From Mycolicibacterium gadium (GTDB taxonomy: Bacteria; Actinomycetota; Actinomycetes; Mycobacteriales; Mycobacteriaceae): 64,000 bases of DNA. The stretch spans positions 3,348,001 to 3,412,000 of the forward strand of contig NZ_AP022608.1 in NCBI RefSeq assembly GCF_010728925.1. Direction: 5' to 3'. The position numbers and the translations under genes are program-made. The notes beneath the pieces were generated by a model. It searched no databases, had not been told where the DNA came from, and saw only the letters and a list, made by a program, of their open reading frames with translations. Shown one piece after another: positions 25,663-34,680 of this stretch. Position 1 is the first letter of the stretch; every line of letters begins with the position of its first letter.

Positions 25663-26889
25663 GTGGCACAGGACGCTGACGTGCGGCTGCGGCCGAGCTG
25701 GCTGCTGCTCGGGCCGGCGTTCGTCGCCGCCATCGCCTACGTCGACCCGGGCAACGTCGCCGCCAACGTCAGCGCGGGCGCGCAGTTCGGCTTCCTGCTC
25801 GTGTGGGTCATCGTGGTGGCCAACATCATGGCGTGCCTGGTGCAGTACCTGTCGGCGAAGCTCGGTCTCGTGAGCGGTCAGTCGTTGCCCGAAGCCGTCG
25901 GCGGCAGGATGCGCCGCCCGACTCGGCTGGGCTACTGGATGCAAGCGGAATTGGTCGCGATGGCAACAGATCTCGCCGAGGTAGTGGGCGGAGCCATCGC
26001 GCTGTACCTGCTTTTCGATCTCCCACTGCTCACCGGTGGCGTGATCACCGGAGCCGTCTCGCTGTTGCTCTTGGTGATCAAGGACCGCCGCGGCCAGCAG
26101 ATGTTCGAACGGGTCATCACCGGACTGCTGCTGGTCATCGCGATCGGGTTCTGCACCAGCCTGTTCGTCGCAGCGCCCCCCGCGAGCGAGGCAGCCGCCG
26201 GACTGGTGCCGATGTTCGCGGGCACCGAGAGCGTGCTGCTCGCCGCGGCAATGCTCGGAGCGACCGTGATGCCGCACGCGGTCTACCTACACTCCGGTCT
26301 CACCCGCGACCGCCACGGTCACCCCGACCCCGGTCCGATGCGCCGGATGCTGCTGCGCGCCACCCGCTGGGATGTCGGAATCGCGATGGTCGTCGCGGGT
26401 GCGGTCAACCTCTCGATGCTGCTCGTGGCGGCGACGAACCTGCAGGGCCGCGACAACACCGACTCGATCGAGGGAGCCCACGCCGCGGTCAACGACACAT
26501 TGGGCCCGACGGTCGCCCTGCTGTTCGCGATCGGACTGCTGGCGTCTGGTCTCGCGTCGTCGTCGGTGGGCGCATATGCAGGCCAGATGATCATGCAGGG
26601 CCTGCTCCACGTATCGATTCCGATGGTGGCCCGACGGCTCATCACCCTGGTGCCCGCACTGGTGATCCTGGCGGTGGGCGTCGACCCGAGCCGCGCGCTG
26701 GTGTTGTCCCAGGTGGTGCTCTCGTTCGGAATCCCGTTCGCATTGATTCCGCTGGTGCGGCTGACCAGCGACCGCGCAGTGATGGGCGACGACACCAACC
26801 ATCGAGTGACCACAGCCCTTGGGTGGCTGGTCGCCGCGTTGATTACAGTGCTGAATGTGGTGCTCATCTATCTGACCATCAAGGGCTGA
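25663..26889 (+). CDS. mntH: NRAMP-family divalent metal (Mn2+/H+) transporter
   Basis: A 408-residue inner-membrane symporter with 11 or so helices. The metal-binding DPGN of TM1 is present (AYVDPGNVAANVSAG), as is the TM6 motif with MPHAVYLHS. GTG at 25663 follows a GAAGGTGGG site; TTG at 25660 is the alternative. It imports manganese and possibly iron with protons. The stop overlaps the next ATG by one base (TGATG), so the gamma-glutamyl hydrolase fusion is co-translated. Confidence 0.92.
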   Translation: MAQDADVRLRPSWLLLGPAFVAAIAYVDPGNVAANVSAGAQFGFLLVWVIVVANIMACLVQYLSAKLGLVSGQSLPEAVGGRMRRPTRLGYWMQAELVAMATDLAEVVGGAIALYLLFDLPLLTGGVITGAVSLLLLVIKDRRGQQMFERVITGLLLVIAIGFCTSLFVAAPPASEAAAGLVPMFAGTESVLLAAAMLGATVMPHAVYLHSGLTRDRHGHPDPGPMRRMLLRATRWDVGIAMVVAGAVNLSMLLVAATNLQGRDNTDSIEGAHAAVNDTLGPTVALLFAIGLLASGLASSSVGAYAGQMIMQGLLHVSIPMVARRLITLVPALVILAVGVDPSRALVLSQVVLSFGIPFALIPLVRLTSDRAVMGDDTNHRVTTALGWLVAALITVLNVVLIYLTIKG

Positions 26890-27953
26890 TGCGGCATACC
26901 TACTTCGCCTACGGGTCGAACCTGTGCGTTCGGCAGATGGCGCGGCGGTGCCCTGGCGCAGTCGATCCGCGGCCGGCGACGCTGGCCGACCACGACTGGC
27001 TGATCAACGAGCGCGGCGTGGCGACCGTCGAACAGTTCGACGGCTCGCAGGTACACGGCGTCGTGTGGCAGCTGACCGATACCGACCTCGCGACCCTCGA
27101 CAGCGCAGAAGGTGTTCCGGTGCGGTATCGCCGCGATCGCCTCACCGTGCACACCGACGACGGTCCGTACCAGGCGTGGGTGTACATCGATCACCGCGTC
27201 GAACCGGGCCCGCCGCGGCCGGGCTATCTCGAACGCGTCGTCGACGGCGCACTGCAGCAGGGCCTGCCACAACGCTGGATCGACTTCCTGAGACGCTGGG
27301 ATCCAACGCGGTGGCCCGGGAGCACGGCACATTCGAGTTCACCTGCACCACAATCACTTTCGGAGCTACTTGCGGACCCCGGCATCGTCGAAGAGCTCAC
27401 TCTGCGGTCGCGGTTCGGGTTCATGGCCTTCCACGGCGGCGGCCTAGAGCAGATGACCGACGTCATCGCCCACCGCGCAGCCGATGCCGCCGACGCGTCG
27501 CTGTATGTGGTGCGTCACCCCGACCACTACCCGCACCACCTGTCCTCGGCGCGCTATGACCCCGCGGAGTCCGAACGACTGGCCGAGTTCCTCGACCATG
27601 TCGACGTGGTGGTGGCGCTGCACGGCTACGGCCGCATCGGTCGCAGCACGCAACTGCTCGCCGGCGGCCGCAACCGCCGACTGGCCGAACATCTCGCGCA
27701 CCACGTCACCGTTCCGGGGTATCAGGTGGTCACCGACATCGACGCCATACCTCGTGAACTGCGGGGCCTGCACCCGGACAACCCGGTGAACCGTGTGCGC
27801 CGGGGCGGTACACAGCTCGAACTCACGCCGCGGGTGCGGGGCATCAGCCCGCGCAGCCAGCTGCCCGGTGACGACGGCCTCTCCCCCGCGACGTCGACGT
27901 TGGTGCAGGGGCTGGCCGCGGCGGCGCGGTCTTGGGAATCGCCCCCGACCTAG
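26889..27953 (+). CDS. Fusion: gamma-glutamylcyclotransferase-like + poly-gamma-glutamate hydrolase
   Basis: A 354-residue two-domain protein. Residues 1 to about 130 are an AIG2/GGCT fold: the substrate-binding loop is Phe-Ala-Tyr-Gly-Ser-Asn at 6-11, and an acidic catalytic residue fits Glu in LDSAEGVPVRYRR. Residues about 165-345 resemble the zinc-dependent poly-gamma-glutamate hydrolase family (phage PghP-like, DUF867): AFHGGGLEQ, HHLSSARYDP and VVALHGYGR supply His/Glu zinc ligands. Both halves act on gamma-glutamyl amides, so a shared substrate class such as gamma-glutamyl peptides or polyglutamylated cofactors is likely. F420 in mycobacteria carries a gamma-glutamate tail, a speculative target. 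No signal peptide. Co-translated with mntH. Confidence 0.8.
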   Translation: MRHTYFAYGSNLCVRQMARRCPGAVDPRPATLADHDWLINERGVATVEQFDGSQVHGVVWQLTDTDLATLDSAEGVPVRYRRDRLTVHTDDGPYQAWVYIDHRVEPGPPRPGYLERVVDGALQQGLPQRWIDFLRRWDPTRWPGSTAHSSSPAPQSLSELLADPGIVEELTLRSRFGFMAFHGGGLEQMTDVIAHRAADAADASLYVVRHPDHYPHHLSSARYDPAESERLAEFLDHVDVVVALHGYGRIGRSTQLLAGGRNRRLAEHLAHHVTVPGYQVVTDIDAIPRELRGLHPDNPVNRVRRGGTQLELTPRVRGISPRSQLPGDDGLSPATSTLVQGLAAAARSWESPPT

Positions 27954-27968
27954 CGGAGACACCTCACC

Positions 27969-27996
27969 CATCCGGACGGGCCCCCGCTCCGAATAC
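27969..27996 (+). promoter_or_regulatory. Probable SigK-dependent promoter
   Basis: A -35 CCATCC (27969-27974) and a -10 CCGAATA (27990-27996) are separated by 15 bases and resemble the SigK promoter elements I recall for M. tuberculosis mpt70/mpt83 and the sigK operon. The predicted transcription start falls at about 28002, the GTG of the first gene, so the mRNA would be leaderless. Confidence 0.6.
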
Positions 27997-28001
27997 GGGA
28001 T

Positions 28002-29300
28002 GTGGAAAGTTCCAGCCCCGCTGCACGCTCCGTCGCCGTCATCGGCAGCGGCGTGTCAGGCCTAGTCGCGGCTTATGTACTGGCACAGCGCGACCGCGTG
28101 ACCCTCTACGAGGCCGACACCCGGCTCGGAGGGCACGCCCACACCCACCAGATCACCCACACCGACGACGGCCGCACCATCGCCGTCGACTCGGCATTCC
28201 TGGTGCACAACGACCGCACCTACCCGACGCTGTGCCGGCTGTTCGACGAACTCGGCATCGCCACGCGCGAGACCGACATGTCGATGTCGGTGCGCGACGA
28301 CGCGAGCGGACTCGAATATGCCGGTGCGCGAGGGGTCGGCGGGTTGTTCCCGTCGTGGTCAGCGCTCACCCGCCCGCGGTACCTCTACATGCTGGTCGAG
28401 GTCAAACGATTCCACCGGGCGGCGCTGCGCCTGCTCGAAAGTGGCGAGGACGACGCGACTGTCGGCGAATTCCTCGACCGCCACGGTTTCTCCCCGTACT
28501 TCATCGAGTACTTCATGACGCCGCTGATCGCCGCGGTGTGGTCGGCTCCGCCCGGGCAGTCGCTGAACTATCCGGCCCGCTACCTGTTCGTGTTTCTGGA
28601 GCACCACGGGATGCTGTCGGTGTTCGACTCACCGACATGGCGGACGGTGGTCGGCGGTTCCGTCACGTACGTCGACGCGGTGGCCAAAGTGATCGACGAG
28701 GTGCGCCTGGGCACCGCGGTGCGCTCGGTGGCACGACTGCCCGACGGCGTCGAGGTTTCCGACGAAACCCACGGACCGCGGCACTACGACGCCGCCGTCG
28801 TCGCCACCCACCCCGATCAGGCGCTGCTCATGCTCGCCGACCCGACACCAACCGAACGCGCAGTGCTCGGTGCCATCGAGTACAGCATCAACCATGCACA
28901 GCTGCACACCGACGAATCGGTGCTGCCCAAGAGCCGACGCGCCAGGGCGTCGTGGAACTACCTGGCCACCTCCGACGACGCATCGGTGATGGTCACCTAC
29001 GACGTGACTCGACTGATGCGTCTCGGCGGCGGCCCCCGAATCCTGGTGACACTTGGCGGCAGGGACCACGTCGACCCCGCCAGTGTCCTCACCGAGATGA
29101 CCTACAGCCATCCGATGTACACGCCGACCTCTGTTGCCGCTCAACGACTTTTGCCGACGTTGGACGACGACCGCGTCGTATTCGCAGGCGCGTACCACGG
29201 CTGGGGTTTTCACGAAGACGGTGCGGCCTCCGGATTGCGGGCGGCACAACGCCTGGGGGTCGATTGGCCGGCCGTCGCCCGCGAGGCGGTGGCATGCTGA
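28002..29300 (+). CDS. FAD-dependent amine-oxidase-like oxidoreductase (Rv0449c-type)
   Basis: A 432-residue flavoprotein, started at GTG 28002. The dinucleotide motif is VIGSGVSGLVAAYVL near residue 12, followed by GGHAHTH, typical of the NAD(P)/FAD oxidoreductases found beside cyclopropane synthases and DUF1365 proteins. The conserved set FAD oxidoreductase, DUF1365, CFA synthase, DUF1295 and ECF sigma factor suggests a role in modifying lipid acyl chains, but the reaction is not known. First gene of the six-gene SigK operon, probably on a leaderless transcript. Confidence 0.86.
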   Translation: MESSSPAARSVAVIGSGVSGLVAAYVLAQRDRVTLYEADTRLGGHAHTHQITHTDDGRTIAVDSAFLVHNDRTYPTLCRLFDELGIATRETDMSMSVRDDASGLEYAGARGVGGLFPSWSALTRPRYLYMLVEVKRFHRAALRLLESGEDDATVGEFLDRHGFSPYFIEYFMTPLIAAVWSAPPGQSLNYPARYLFVFLEHHGMLSVFDSPTWRTVVGGSVTYVDAVAKVIDEVRLGTAVRSVARLPDGVEVSDETHGPRHYDAAVVATHPDQALLMLADPTPTERAVLGAIEYSINHAQLHTDESVLPKSRRARASWNYLATSDDASVMVTYDVTRLMRLGGGPRILVTLGGRDHVDPASVLTEMTYSHPMYTPTSVAAQRLLPTLDDDRVVFAGAYHGWGFHEDGAASGLRAAQRLGVDWPAVAREAVAC

Positions 29301-30037
29301 CACCACCCGCCATCTACCGCACTCGGATCACCCACCTCCGTCGCGCCCCGGTGCACCACTACTTCGAGCATCGCGGGTACAGCTGGTATGTCGACGTCGA
29401 CGCACTACCCAAGCTGCCCCGATGGCTGCGGCCATTCGCCCGATTCGACGCACGCGACCACCTCTTCGAATCCGACGGTCCGAATGACACCCTGCGCCAA
29501 CGCATCGACGCGTTCCTCGCCGACCGGGGCATCGACCTAAACGGCGGCCGGATAACCGCACTGCTGCAGGCGCGGGTACTCGGATACGTCTTCAACCCGC
29601 TCAGTCTTTACTGGTGCCACGACGCCGACGGAACGCTGCGCCACATCATCGCCGAGGTTCACAACACCTACGGCGGACGCCACGCCTACGTGCTGCCGCC
29701 CGACAGCGACCACCCCACGATCGTCATGAAGAAGCTGTACGTCTCACCGTTCAATGACGTGGACGGCTACTACCTGGTGACCGCCCCACGGCCCGACGAA
29801 AATCTCGACGTGCGCATCTCCCTGCACCGCGAGAACCAGCCGGCCTTCGTCGTCACGATGCGTGGGAATCGAAGGCGCGCAGGTATTGCCGAGATCCTGC
29901 GGCTGCAACTGGTCGCGCCGCTGGCTCCCTTGATGGGTGCGATCGGGATTCGGGTACAAGGCATCACTCTCTGGCTGCGACGAGTCCCAATCGTGCCCCG
30001 CGAGTCCCACGTCAAGGAAAGAGTCCACCAGTCGTGA
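29294..30037 (+). CDS. DUF1365 protein (Rv0448c-type)
   Basis: A 247-residue protein overlapping the preceding stop by 7 bases. Conserved DUF1365 features are visible: RRAPVHHYFEHRGYSW at the start, GYVFNPLSLYWCHD near residue 95, and EVHNTYGGRHAY, with MKKLYVSPFNDVDGYY after it. The family has no firm biochemical function but accompanies CFA-type methyltransferases widely. Start chosen for the operon overlap. Confidence 0.87.
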   Translation: MLTPPAIYRTRITHLRRAPVHHYFEHRGYSWYVDVDALPKLPRWLRPFARFDARDHLFESDGPNDTLRQRIDAFLADRGIDLNGGRITALLQARVLGYVFNPLSLYWCHDADGTLRHIIAEVHNTYGGRHAYVLPPDSDHPTIVMKKLYVSPFNDVDGYYLVTAPRPDENLDVRISLHRENQPAFVVTMRGNRRRAGIAEILRLQLVAPLAPLMGAIGIRVQGITLWLRRVPIVPRESHVKERVHQS

Positions 30038-31308
30038 CCATTGACCTGACCACCGCCGCTCCGGCCACCATCGATTCGGACAGATGGCCGGCCGTGGCAC
30101 GAGTGCCCGGCGGGCCGCTCAGTGCCGCGACGGGCGCGATCGCCGACCGGTTGTTCCGCCGAGCGGTGTCGCGGTTGCCGATCCGCGTGGTCTATCCCGA
30201 CGGGAGCGTCATCGGGGCGGCTGACCCCACGCTGCCGACCATGGTGGTGCATCGGCCCGAGGCAATGGTTCGCCGAGTCGGTCGCTACGGGCTCATCGGC
30301 TTCGGTGAGTCGTACATGGCCGGCGACTGGAGTTCTACGGATATCGCTTGCCTGCTGACCGAATTCGGCAAGCGGCTGACGGAGCTGATTCCTCCTGTCC
30401 TGCAGAGGTTCCGGCCGCTCGCCGTCGTACGCCCGCCGCGGTCGCAGTACAACAGCCCTCGGCAGGCGCGCCGCAACATCGCGGACCACTACGACCTGTC
30501 GAACCTCATGTTCGCCGAATTCCTCGACAAGACGATGACGTACTCGAGCGCGCTGTTCGAGTCCCTTCCCGCCCAGGACTCGAGCCTGGCGGATGCGCAA
30601 CACCGAAAGATCGAACGGATCCTCGACGCCGCGAGGGTCAGGTCGGGCAGCCGGGTGCTCGAGATCGGCACCGGCTGGGGCGAGCTGTGCATCCGCGCCG
30701 CCATGCGCGGCGCACACGTCCGTTCGATCACCTTGTCGGCCGAGCAGCAGCGACTGGCCCGACAGCGGGTGGCCGAGGCGGGCCTTTCCGACCTGGTTGA
30801 GATCGACCTGTGCGACTACCGCGACGTCGAAGGCAGTTACGACGCCGTGCTGTCGATCGAGATGATCGAGGCGGTCGGATACCCGTTCTGGCCCACGTAC
30901 TTTCAGACGCTTGACCGGCTGGTCGCTCCCGAAGGGCGGGTGGCGATCCAAGCCATCACGATGCCGCACGACCGGATGCTGGCCAGCCGCAACACCTACA
31001 CCTGGATCCAAAAGTACATTTTCCCCGGCGGTCTGCTGCCGTCGACCGAGGCGATCCTCGGCATCACAGAGTCCACCACCAGGCTGCGCACCGTTGACAT
31101 GTTCTCACTGCGACTGCACTACGCCGAGACGCTTCGGTTGTGGCGGGAACGCTTCGTCGGTCGCCAGGATGCTCTGGCGGAGTTGGGGTTCGACGACGTC
31201 TTCCAGCGGATGTGGGAGCTTTATCTGGCCTACTCAGAGGCCGGGTTCCGGTCGGGGTACCTCGACGTTTACCAGTGGACATTCGCGCCGTCGGGACGTG
31301 CGAGATGA
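30034..31308 (+). CDS. ufaA1: Cyclopropane-fatty-acyl-phospholipid synthase-family methyltransferase (UfaA1-like)
   Basis: A 424-residue SAM-dependent methyltransferase starting with GTG that overlaps the DUF1365 stop (GTGA). The SAM motif is VLEIGTGWGE near residue 208, the family-specific NIADHYDLSN lies near 149, and QAITMPHDR follows. Gene order matches M. tuberculosis Rv0447c (UfaA1), reported to methylate oleoyl chains toward tuberculostearic acid. Whether this copy makes a methyl branch or a cyclopropane cannot be decided from sequence. It acts on membrane phospholipid acyl chains. Confidence 0.9.
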   Translation: MTIDLTTAAPATIDSDRWPAVARVPGGPLSAATGAIADRLFRRAVSRLPIRVVYPDGSVIGAADPTLPTMVVHRPEAMVRRVGRYGLIGFGESYMAGDWSSTDIACLLTEFGKRLTELIPPVLQRFRPLAVVRPPRSQYNSPRQARRNIADHYDLSNLMFAEFLDKTMTYSSALFESLPAQDSSLADAQHRKIERILDAARVRSGSRVLEIGTGWGELCIRAAMRGAHVRSITLSAEQQRLARQRVAEAGLSDLVEIDLCDYRDVEGSYDAVLSIEMIEAVGYPFWPTYFQTLDRLVAPEGRVAIQAITMPHDRMLASRNTYTWIQKYIFPGGLLPSTEAILGITESTTRLRTVDMFSLRLHYAETLRLWRERFVGRQDALAELGFDDVFQRMWELYLAYSEAGFRSGYLDVYQWTFAPSGRAR

Positions 31309-31330
31309 CACCGTCCGCCGGAGGCGGGTG

Positions 31331-32116
31331 ATGAACTTCGTCGTCGTCGCCACGGCGTCGCTGGCCATCCTGGTCATCGTTCACACCGTCACATTCCTGA
31401 TCGGTCGCCGGATCGGGCGCTACAACGTCGTCGACACCGCGTGGGGTCTGGGATTCGTCGCGGTGGCCGCCGTTGCCGCCGCGCTCGGCACGGGTGACGT
31501 GTTCCGGCGGGTCGTCCTGCTGGTTCTCGTCGCGGTTTGGGGGTTGCGACTGGCGTGGCATATGACGCTGAAATCGGCTGGCAAGGGCGAGGATCCACGC
31601 TACCGCGATCTGCTGCGCGGCGACTTCTCGGCAGGCCACGTCATCCGAAAGGTGTTCTTGATCCAGGGGGCGGCGACGTGGTTCGTCTCGTTGCCCGTGC
31701 AGCTTTCGGCCGTCCTGGGGCCGACGCCGGCGCTGCTGCGCCCGGTGTTTGTCCTAGGTGGGGCCGTGTGGGCACTCGGCTTGCTGTTCGAGGCCGTCGG
31801 CGATCATCAGCTGCGGCGCTTCAAGGCCGACCCAGCCCACCAGGGTGTCATCATGGACCGCGGACTGTGGGCGTGGACCCGGCATCCGAATTACTTCGGC
31901 GACGCATGCGTGTGGTGGGGACTGTGGCTGGCCAGCATCGCGGGCGCGATTTCGCTCGTCACCGTGCTGTCCCCGGTGGTCATGACCTATTTCCTGGTGT
32001 ACGCCACCGGAGCCCGGCTCACCGAGAAGTACATGGCCAATCGAAACGGCTTCGACGAATACCGTTCGCGTACTTCATTTTTCGTACCGCGTCCACCTAG
32101 ATCGCGAATACCATGA
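31331..32116 (+). CDS. DUF1295 / steroid 5-alpha-reductase-like membrane protein (Rv0446c-type)
   Basis: A 261-residue integral membrane protein with six or seven helices and a GAGGCGGG site 4 bases before ATG. The C-terminal signature of the 5-alpha-reductase/ICMT superfamily is present: GLWAWTRHPNYFGDACVWWG, then EKYMANRNGFDEY. Members reduce or methylate lipids with a cofactor bound at the membrane face. Adjacent to UfaA1, it may supply a reduction step in making branched acyl chains; this is inference. Overlaps sigK by 4 bases. Confidence 0.86.
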   Translation: MNFVVVATASLAILVIVHTVTFLIGRRIGRYNVVDTAWGLGFVAVAAVAAALGTGDVFRRVVLLVLVAVWGLRLAWHMTLKSAGKGEDPRYRDLLRGDFSAGHVIRKVFLIQGAATWFVSLPVQLSAVLGPTPALLRPVFVLGGAVWALGLLFEAVGDHQLRRFKADPAHQGVIMDRGLWAWTRHPNYFGDACVWWGLWLASIAGAISLVTVLSPVVMTYFLVYATGARLTEKYMANRNGFDEYRSRTSFFVPRPPRSRIP

Positions 32117-32694
32117 CGCTATTTGCACCGGTCGATAGGCTACGGCCTGTGACAAGGGACCTCGACGAGCTGCTCCGCCACGTGGCCCAGCAGGACGTCG
32201 ACGCGTTCGCGGAGTTCTACGACCAGACTCGGGCGCGGGTATTCGGCCTGGTCACCCGGGTTCTGCGCGATCCCGGCTACAGCGAGGAGACCACGCAGGA
32301 CATCTACCTGCAGGTATGGCGCACCGCGGATACATACAATCCCGCCGCGGGGTCCCCGATGTCGTGGCTGATGACGCTCGCGCATCGCCGGGCCGTGGAC
32401 CGGGTGCGCTCTGAGCAGGCCGCCGGTCAGCGCGAGTCCCGCTACGGCGCCGCCAATGTCGAGCCGCCGTCCGACCAGGTCGCCGACTCGGTGATCCAGA
32501 GCGACGAGCACCGCCAGGTGACCGAATGTCTCGGCTCACTGACCGATACTCAGCGAGAGGCCATTCACCTCGCCTATTACGACGGCCTGACCTACGTTCA
32601 GGTGTCCGAGCGGCTGTCGGCCAACCTCGCGACGATCAAATCGCGGATGCGCGATGCCATCCGCGGCCTACGCAGGTGTTTGGGACTGACATGA
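32113..32694 (+). CDS. sigK: ECF RNA polymerase sigma factor SigK
   Basis: A 193-residue ECF sigma factor. Region 2 lies at about residues 30-100 ([16 protein letters not shown] ... [10 protein letters not shown]) and region 4 at about 135-190 ([26 protein letters not shown]). The order sigK-rskA next to ufaA1 is that of M. tuberculosis, where SigK drives mpt70/mpt83 and its own operon. I use the ATG overlapping the DUF1295 stop; a GTG at 32149 behind a TAGGCT -10-like hexamer could give a shorter, independently started protein. Confidence 0.92.
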   Translation: MTLFAPVDRLRPVTRDLDELLRHVAQQDVDAFAEFYDQTRARVFGLVTRVLRDPGYSEETTQDIYLQVWRTADTYNPAAGSPMSWLMTLAHRRAVDRVRSEQAAGQRESRYGAANVEPPSDQVADSVIQSDEHRQVTECLGSLTDTQREAIHLAYYDGLTYVQVSERLSANLATIKSRMRDAIRGLRRCLGLT

Positions 32695-33410
32695 CTCAAC
32701 CGATAGACGATTTGACCGCCCTTGCGACGCCGTATGCGTTGCACGCGATGCCCGAGGCCGAACGTGCCGACATCGACCGTCGTCTTGCGAGTGCGCCGCC
32801 CGACGTGGCGCGCGCCTTCGGCGACGAGGTCCGTGCGGTGCGCGAAACGATGGCGGCGATATCGGCCGCCACCGCGGTCGAGCCACCGGACGAACTTCGC
32901 GACCGTGTCCTCGCCGAAATCAGCAGGACACCTGCCGTGCCGGCACCGGTGATCCCGATGAAGCCTCGCTCAAAGCGGTGGCGCACGGCCGTGCTGGCCG
33001 CCGCGGCTGCGTTGATCGTCGGACTCGGCGCCCTCGGCGTTGGGCTCGCGCTGCGGCCCCCACCGACGACAGCGGAGCAGATCTTCGCCGCACCGGACGT
33101 GCGCACCGTTTCCGGCGACATTCCCGGCGGCGGCCGGGCAACGGTCGTCTTCTCCCGCGACAAGGACGCCGGCGTCCTGGTGATGAACAACGTCGCGCCG
33201 CCCAAGACCGGCACCGTCTACCAGATGTGGTTGATCAACGACGAGGGGCCGCATTCGGCGGGCACCATGGACGCGCAGGCCATCGCGCCGTCGACCACCG
33301 CTGTGCTGCCGGATCTGGACGGGTCGAGCACGCTGGCGTTCACCATCGAGCCGGCCGGCGGTTCCCTGATGCCGACCACCGCGCCTTTCGCGGCATTGCC
33401 ACTGACCTAG
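32691..33410 (+). CDS. rskA: Anti-sigma-K factor RskA
   Basis: A 239-residue membrane anti-sigma factor with ATGA coupling to sigK. The N-terminal 80 residues are the sigma-binding domain ([20 protein letters not shown]). One transmembrane helix spans about residues 101-122, and the C-terminal RskA domain is exported ([18 protein letters not shown]). SigK is held inactive until RskA is cut by regulated intramembrane proteolysis. Its stop converges with and overlaps the YbdK gene by 4 bases. Confidence 0.92.
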   Translation: MTQPIDDLTALATPYALHAMPEAERADIDRRLASAPPDVARAFGDEVRAVRETMAAISAATAVEPPDELRDRVLAEISRTPAVPAPVIPMKPRSKRWRTAVLAAAAALIVGLGALGVGLALRPPPTTAEQIFAAPDVRTVSGDIPGGGRATVVFSRDKDAGVLVMNNVAPPKTGTVYQMWLINDEGPHSAGTMDAQAIAPSTTAVLPDLDGSSTLAFTIEPAGGSLMPTTAPFAALPLT

Positions 33411-34507
33411 GTCCCTTCGAGAGTGGCCGCTGCGGCCTCGGCGATCACATCGGCGACGTCGTGACCCCGCTGCCACGCCCGCCGCTGCCGCATCGCCCCG
33501 TTGCCCTCCTCGGCGACGCGGTGCAGTTCGCTGGTGACGAGGTCGTAGTCGCCGACGGCCTCGAGCGCGGGCCGCACGTGCTCGACCAGGTTCCCCAACA
33601 ACGTTCGCGCAGGCGCACACTCGTGCCCCTCGGCCAGGTCGAGCGCTTCGCCGTCGAGGCCGTCGCGCGCCGATTTCCAATAGGCGGCACGCAGGGCATG
33701 AGCGGTCAGCGGCGGCACCGGTTGGCGCTGCCGCTCGTCGTCCAGCGCCGTCATCACCGCTCCGCGGATCAACGCCGCCAGCAGCACGGTCTCGGCGACC
33801 GTGGCCGGCACGTCGGCGACCCGGACCTCGACAGTCGGAAACTTCGCCGACGGCCGCACATCCCAATAGACCATCCCATCGTCCAGCGCGGCGCCCACGC
33901 GGATCAGCATCTGCACGACGGCGTCGTACTCGTCGACGGAATCCAATGCCGGCGGCGGTCCCGCGCTCGGCCACCGCGCCCACAGCACGCTGCGCCAGCT
34001 GGCGAAGCCGGTGTCGGTGTTGCGGTAGATCGCCGAATTGGCGCTGAGCGAGAGGAGCAGCGGCAGCCACGGCCGCAGCCGGTTGCTGACCCGGATCGCG
34101 GCCTCGCGGTTCGGCACGGCGACATGAACATGGGCACCGCAGATGCCTTGTTCGTGCGCGATCATGCCGTGCCTTTCGGCGATCTTTCGGTAGCGCGGGG
34201 TGTCGGTGATCGGGAATTCGTGCGGCACGGTGGGCGGTAATCCGACGGCCAGCAGCCGGGCGCCGCCTGCTTCGGCGGCCTCAGCCGTGATGCGGCGCAA
34301 CCTGAACAGCTGGTCGGCCAGTTCGCGGGTTCCGCCGACGACATCGGAGGTGGTCTCGACCTGGCAGCTGGTCAGCTCGAGCTGCAGTTTCACGCCGCGC
34401 TCGGCGGCGTGCCCGGCGACCGTCGTGTTGACGGCGACCGGTTCGCCGGTTGCGGGATCGGCGAGCAAGAATTCCTCTTCGACGCCGATGGTGGGATGAG
34501 TGGCCAT
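33407..34507 (-). CDS. Carboxylate-amine ligase YbdK (glutamate-cysteine ligase type 2 family)
   Basis: A 366-residue ATP-grasp-like ligase of the GCS2 family. The start is [10 protein letters not shown], with the acidic metal-binding triad expected. CGAHVHVAV near residue 122 and [11 protein letters not shown] near 230 are further family signatures. E. coli YbdK has weak gamma-glutamylcysteine ligase activity; mycobacteria use mycothiol, so the in vivo substrate is uncertain. The orthologue in M. tuberculosis would be Rv0433. It is alone in leftward orientation and converges with rskA. Confidence 0.88.
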   Translation of the reverse strand: MATHPTIGVEEEFLLADPATGEPVAVNTTVAGHAAERGVKLQLELTSCQVETTSDVVGGTRELADQLFRLRRITAEAAEAGGARLLAVGLPPTVPHEFPITDTPRYRKIAERHGMIAHEQGICGAHVHVAVPNREAAIRVSNRLRPWLPLLLSLSANSAIYRNTDTGFASWRSVLWARWPSAGPPPALDSVDEYDAVVQMLIRVGAALDDGMVYWDVRPSAKFPTVEVRVADVPATVAETVLLAALIRGAVMTALDDERQRQPVPPLTAHALRAAYWKSARDGLDGEALDLAEGHECAPARTLLGNLVEHVRPALEAVGDYDLVTSELHRVAEEGNGAMRQRRAWQRGHDVADVIAEAAAATLEGT

Positions 34508-34529
34508 GGTGTGTTCGGGTCTGAAAATT

Positions 34530-34569
34530 GATCCGGTCCGTCGGAGTCTGGCTCACGACGGACCGGATC
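34530..34569. promoter_or_regulatory. 14-bp perfect inverted repeat between divergent genes
   Basis: Arms GATCCGGTCCGTCG and CGACGGACCGGATC flank a 12-base spacer. The repeat lies 23 bases upstream of the YbdK start and 111 bases upstream of the LLM oxidoreductase start. As the flanking genes diverge, it is more likely an operator or 5' leader hairpin than a terminator. No T-run follows. Confidence 0.5.
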
Positions 34570-34680
34570 GGGGTGACAAGTCCTGAGTTGGCGTGACGTC
34601 GGGGTTCGACGTCAGCGGCAGAATGATGCCCATTGCGGACAGCTGCTAAACCTGGCGCGCAGAACTTCTACGATCAGTGG

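Noticed and set aside
25803..26888. Extension of the gamma-glutamyl hydrolase fusion upstream
   Set aside because: It is the out-of-frame shadow of mntH. The proper start at 26889 overlaps the mntH stop.
27932..29293. Extension of the DUF1365 gene upstream
   Set aside because: Shadow of the FAD oxidoreductase gene; DUF1365 homology begins at 29294.
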